Shown: piece after piece, positions 61,135 through 64,000 of the stretch
Numbering within the stretch: the stretch's first letter is position 1
Layout: the number at the start of each line of letters is the position of its first letter
Assembly: GCA_963579025.1 (NCBI GenBank)
Contig: CAUZFZ010000009.1
Span: 60,441 to 124,440 of the forward strand
Source of the DNA: CAUZFZ01 sp963579025
GTDB taxonomy: Bacteria; Planctomycetota; Planctomycetia; Planctomycetales; Planctomycetaceae
Direction: 5' to 3'
Length of the DNA stretch: 64,000 nucleotides
Notes under the pieces: generated by a model
Databases searched by the model: none
Told to the model about the DNA's origin: nothing
Seen by the model: the letters and a program-made list of their open reading frames with translations, nothing else
Position numbers and translations under genes: made by a program

Positions 61135-62034
61135 TCACGCCAGCTCGAAGCTCACGAACCAGCCGGCGGCGGACCAGTGACGGAACCAACCGGCGAGCTG
61201 ACCGGCGAAATCGTCGATACTGGCATCGGTCGCTTCGACAGCCGATTCGATCGCCAGTCCAAGCGGTTCTCCATCGATTAACGACTTCAGAAGCAGAAAC
61301 TCAGGGTGGCTGACAGCTCCGCGCCGCACGATGAAATCCCGTCGAGTCATGACGAGATACGTCACTTTCGGTTCTGGCTGCTCGGGTTCCTGATTGCGCC
61401 GAACCGCGGTGACGTATTCATGCACGGGAAATCTGAGTTCGAGCAACCGCAGACACGGAGCCGGATGCAGCACAACGCGCGGGATATCCTGCGGGAGGAC
61501 GGCGGCCAGCTCTTCGCCGTCGAGCAGGGACTGCCCCTCGACACCAGGTCCGTCGAAAATCTCGCCACAGCTTCGCTCGTAAGTCGCCAGATCGATCAGG
61601 AAGTCCGGCCAGCCAGGTGACGGCACGTCCGTCGGACGCGTTTCGCGCAGGTAGTCGGGAAAACGTCGGCTGAGGTCGGCGAGTGTGTAGCTTTGCGACG
61701 GATACTGCTGCAGATAGCCAAAGGCGAATCCCGCGAACGTCTCTTCACCAAGTGCGTGCTTCAAAGCCAGGAACTCGTCACCCAGGCACTCCACCAGCCG
61801 GGCGAAATAGGCGTTACCGTAAACGGCCAGTCGTTCGATGCTGCCAAGCGATTCCGATCGCCCGATCACATCCTCGATAGTTGCCTGTGACACGGCGATT
61901 TCATGCTGCGCCGTACCCGATGCAATACCCGCCGCGATGCCTTCCGGATGCGTGATGACCTCCTGCATCCAGCGCTGCAGCCGATCCAGCGAACTTTGCC
62001 CGGTAGCCTGCGACTGATCCTGATTGGAATCCAT
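61135..62034 (-). CDS. HvfC/DUF2063-like protein
   Basis: 299 aa. The N-terminal part (LDRLQRWMQEVITHPEGIAA, SIERLAVYGNAYFARLVECL, LKHALGEETFAGFAFGYLQQ, DLSRRFPDYLRE) matches DUF2063/HvfC (BufC), the helical partner of a DUF692-type metallo-oxidoreductase in bufferin-like peptide pathways. The C-terminal half (YVTAVRRNQEPEQPEPKVTY) is a second domain. No DUF692 partner or bufferin precursor is visible; the neighbour 10 bp upstream on the strand is an acyl-CoA ligase. Confidence 0.8.
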   Translation of the reverse strand: MDSNQDQSQATGQSSLDRLQRWMQEVITHPEGIAAGIASGTAQHEIAVSQATIEDVIGRSESLGSIERLAVYGNAYFARLVECLGDEFLALKHALGEETFAGFAFGYLQQYPSQSYTLADLSRRFPDYLRETRPTDVPSPGWPDFLIDLATYERSCGEIFDGPGVEGQSLLDGEELAAVLPQDIPRVVLHPAPCLRLLELRFPVHEYVTAVRRNQEPEQPEPKVTYLVMTRRDFIVRRGAVSHPEFLLLKSLIDGEPLGLAIESAVEATDASIDDFAGQLAGWFRHWSAAGWFVSFELA

Positions 62035-62044
62035 TGGGGTTCAC

Positions 62045-63706
62045 TTACTCGTAAATCGCGGCCAACTGTTCTTCATATCGAGAGATGATATGCCGACGGC
62101 GGACTTTCAATGTGGCGGTCAGTTCGTCGTCTTCTACCTGAAACGGTCGCTCCAGATACAGGCACCGCTTGACTCGTTCCGGGTGGCTGACCTGCTCCAT
62201 CACGGCGGCAACGCGTTCGTCGAGAAACTCAAGCAATGTCGATGTGGTCAGGAAATCGCCATCCGATTCGATCAACCAGCCGCGTTCGTCGGCGAGTTCT
62301 TCCAGCAGTTCAAGATTCGGCACCACCAGCGCAGTGACAAATTGGCGACCATCTCCATAGACCACCGCCTGGTCAATGTATTCGTCCCGACCCAGAAGAC
62401 GTTCGAGTTCCGCCGGAGCAATGTTCTTGCCAGCCGATGTGACGAACAGGTCCTTCTTGCGGTCAGTGATGTACAGGAACCCGTCTTCATCCAGACGGCC
62501 GACGTCACCGGTGTAGAGCCAGCCGTCGACGATTGTTTCCGACGTTGCCTGCGGATTCTTCCAGTAACCCTGCATGACGTGCGGTCCGCGTGTCAGGATT
62601 TCGCCATCCTCGGCAATGCGAACTTCAACCTCGTCCAATGGCTTGCCGACTGAGCCGAGTCGATAAGTCTCGATACTGTTGAACGCGATCACCGGTGAAG
62701 TTTCCGTCAGACCGTACCCTTCCAGCAACGGATACCCGGCTTCGAAAAAACCCTCGGCAATGAACTTTGGCAACGGCGCCCCACCAGACGACAGCTGCTT
62801 GATCTGCTCGCCAAAGATGGATCTCAAAGCGGAAATGCGATCATCCGGTGCGAGCGTTGCCAGGCTGTTCCAGATCTTTTCATACACGCGCGGAACAGAC
62901 GTCAGCCAGGTTGGTTGGACCCGTTTGAGGTTGTCGAGGAGCGTCTCAACAGACTCGGCCAGCGCGACGGTGACACCGGCGGTTGACGTCAGATATTGAT
63001 CGACCGTGCGGGCGTAGATGTGGCTGTACGGCAGCCAGCTCAGTAACTGGTCATTCATCGTGACAAAGGCGATCCGGCCGGTCGACAACGCATTACTCAA
63101 CAGGTTGCCGTGTGACAGCATCACTCCTTTCGGATTCCCCGTTGTCCCACTGGTATAGATGATCGTCGCGAGACTGGATGCACTCAGCTCTGCCTCGCGC
63201 AAAGCAACGGCAGCGAGATTCTCAGCACTCGCACGGTGAATCAGCCCCTGCCATGTCAGCGTGGTCAGGCGATCAGAGCGAGGCACGATCGGGTCGAACG
63301 AGATCAGGAATTCGAGTGCCGGCAGCTCGTCGAGCACCTCGTAAACTTTGTCCGCCTGAGCCTGTCCACTGACGATGATGCCGCGTGCTTCGCTGTGCCC
63401 GGTCTGAAAAGCGACCTGCTTCGGAGCCAGCGGCGCGTGCATGGGCACATCGGCCGCTCCCGTACTGAGGACGGCGTGATCGGCCATCAACCATTCAGCG
63501 CGATTCTCTGACAGCATGGCGATGCGATCGCCGGATTGAACACCAAGCCCGATTAATCCGGCCGCAGCCCGATCGGCGCTCCTGCGGTAAGAGTCCCACG
63601 AAACATCGTGATACAGACCATCAGCCGGATATCGCATCGCCACGCGCGTTCCAAAACGCCGACACTGCGATCGGTGCATTGCACAAAGACTGACCCATTC
63701 CGCCAT
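62045..63706 (-). CDS. Long-chain fatty acid-CoA ligase
   Basis: 553 aa from ATG 63706, fixed by AGGAGGGAA five bases upstream on the minus strand. Activates fatty acids as acyl-AMP then acyl-CoA. AMP-binding motif IIYTSGTTGNPKGVMLSHGN, VPRVYEKIWNSL (FadD15-like), EGYGLTETSPVIAFNS and GWLYTGDVGRLDEDGF followed by ITDRKKDLFVTSAGKNIAPA. No signal peptide. It is followed closely by the HvfC-like gene, so co-transcription is likely. Confidence 0.93.
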   Translation of the reverse strand: MAEWVSLCAMHRSQCRRFGTRVAMRYPADGLYHDVSWDSYRRSADRAAAGLIGLGVQSGDRIAMLSENRAEWLMADHAVLSTGAADVPMHAPLAPKQVAFQTGHSEARGIIVSGQAQADKVYEVLDELPALEFLISFDPIVPRSDRLTTLTWQGLIHRASAENLAAVALREAELSASSLATIIYTSGTTGNPKGVMLSHGNLLSNALSTGRIAFVTMNDQLLSWLPYSHIYARTVDQYLTSTAGVTVALAESVETLLDNLKRVQPTWLTSVPRVYEKIWNSLATLAPDDRISALRSIFGEQIKQLSSGGAPLPKFIAEGFFEAGYPLLEGYGLTETSPVIAFNSIETYRLGSVGKPLDEVEVRIAEDGEILTRGPHVMQGYWKNPQATSETIVDGWLYTGDVGRLDEDGFLYITDRKKDLFVTSAGKNIAPAELERLLGRDEYIDQAVVYGDGRQFVTALVVPNLELLEELADERGWLIESDGDFLTTSTLLEFLDERVAAVMEQVSHPERVKRCLYLERPFQVEDDELTATLKVRRRHIISRYEEQLAAIYE

Positions 63707-63827
63707 GCGGTTCCCTCCTGCGTCCGCAACATTCCAACTCAAACCCGAGCAGGCGGAAGTCTATCCCCGAAGGCGCACGGCCGTGAAGCGCTGACCGATG
63801 CTGCCAGGTAACGACGTCCCCAGTTCT

Positions 63828-63876
63828 CCAGTTCGGCGCGGGTCTGTTACCTCTCCGACCCCAGTTCGGCGCGGGT
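63828..63876. repeat. 16-bp direct repeat
   Basis: CCAGTTCGGCGCGGGT occurs at 63828-63843 and again at 63861-63876, 33 bases apart (three helical turns), in the 211-bp divergent gap between the acyl-CoA ligase and the transporter. Possible operator pair, or chance. A third partial match, CCAGTTC, lies at 63820. Confidence 0.45.
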
Positions 63877-63917
63877 GCAGCATTGAGAACCAGTCGTTCG
63901 CCATCTAAAACGACGTA

Positions 63918-64000
63918 ATGAATGTGACTGCCCGGCCGCTCGACATCGCCATCATCGTGATCTACCTGCTGGGGACGGTCGGGGTGGGAGTGTGGTTTGC
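63918..64000 (+). CDS. Sodium:solute symporter, N-terminal fragment (cut by window end)
   Basis: Only 27 codons are in the window: MNVTARPLDIAIIVIYLLGT then VGVGVWF. The first hydrophobic helix with LLGTVGVGVWF is typical of the first transmembrane segment of SSS-family (SglT/PutP) symporters. Partial: the rest lies beyond 64000. Substrate cannot be told. Confidence 0.6.
   Translation, partial: MNVTARPLDIAIIVIYLLGTVGVGVWF

Overview
This 64 kb window is chromosomal DNA of a planctomycete (Planctomycetota, probably a Planctomycetales lineage). The evidence is a GC-rich, housekeeping-type gene set combined with families typical of the phylum: secreted arylsulfatases, Tat-exported DUF1501 proteins, 'VTDAGL'-type leucine-rich repeats, PQQ-type propellers, SGNH hydrolases and small phylum-restricted proteins. 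I see no rRNA, tRNA, prophage, transposase or CRISPR array.

Layout. 1-7 kb: aspS, then two secreted sulfatase genes, one of which is a double sulfatase. 7-11 kb: a minus-strand ppx-ppk1 polyphosphate pair. 11-17 kb: a Tat-type exported protein coupled to an M3 oligopeptidase, a thioredoxin-like lipoprotein gene with an in-frame TGA and a SECIS-like hairpin (candidate selenoprotein), a small convergent gene, gpsA, and a ~240-nt multi-hairpin intergenic RNA candidate. 17-24 kb: a large CsgG-like/propeller/LRR gene cut in two by a 140-bp palindromic element, two more palindromic elements, a HEAT-repeat protein and an endo/exonuclease/phosphatase protein. 24-34 kb: a sialidase-like protein, a methyltransferase, a CvpA-like membrane protein, a membrane-anchored GspE/PilB-type ATPase, secreted proteins, a PQQ propeller and dapB. 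34-40 kb: a 1647-aa DUF4011-type helicase/nuclease and a D-2-hydroxyacid dehydrogenase. 40-49 kb: a minus-strand run of four DUF1501 genes with an amidohydrolase and an SGNH hydrolase. 49-56 kb: a PIG-L deacetylase, a metallophosphatase, a PilZ protein, small proteins, an isochorismatase-like hydrolase, a secreted protein with an acidic tail and an NHL propeller. 56-61 kb: kdsD beside a giant LptC/LptA-like protein. 61-64 kb: an HTH-like microprotein, an HvfC/DUF2063 protein, an acyl-CoA ligase and the first codons of a sodium:solute symporter.

How the genes work together. The sulfatases, sialidase-like protein, PIG-L deacetylase and SGNH hydrolase fit the phylum's habit of dismantling sulfated and acetylated glycans. 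kdsD plus the LptC/A-like protein fits lipopolysaccharide biogenesis. ppx and ppk1 form a polyphosphate cycle.

The points I rate highest are the candidate selenoprotein, von Hippel-Lindau beta-domain-like modules attached to both sulfatase proteins, the structured intergenic RNA, and at least seven palindromic repeat elements, one of which has split a gene with a 3-bp CAG duplication at its borders.
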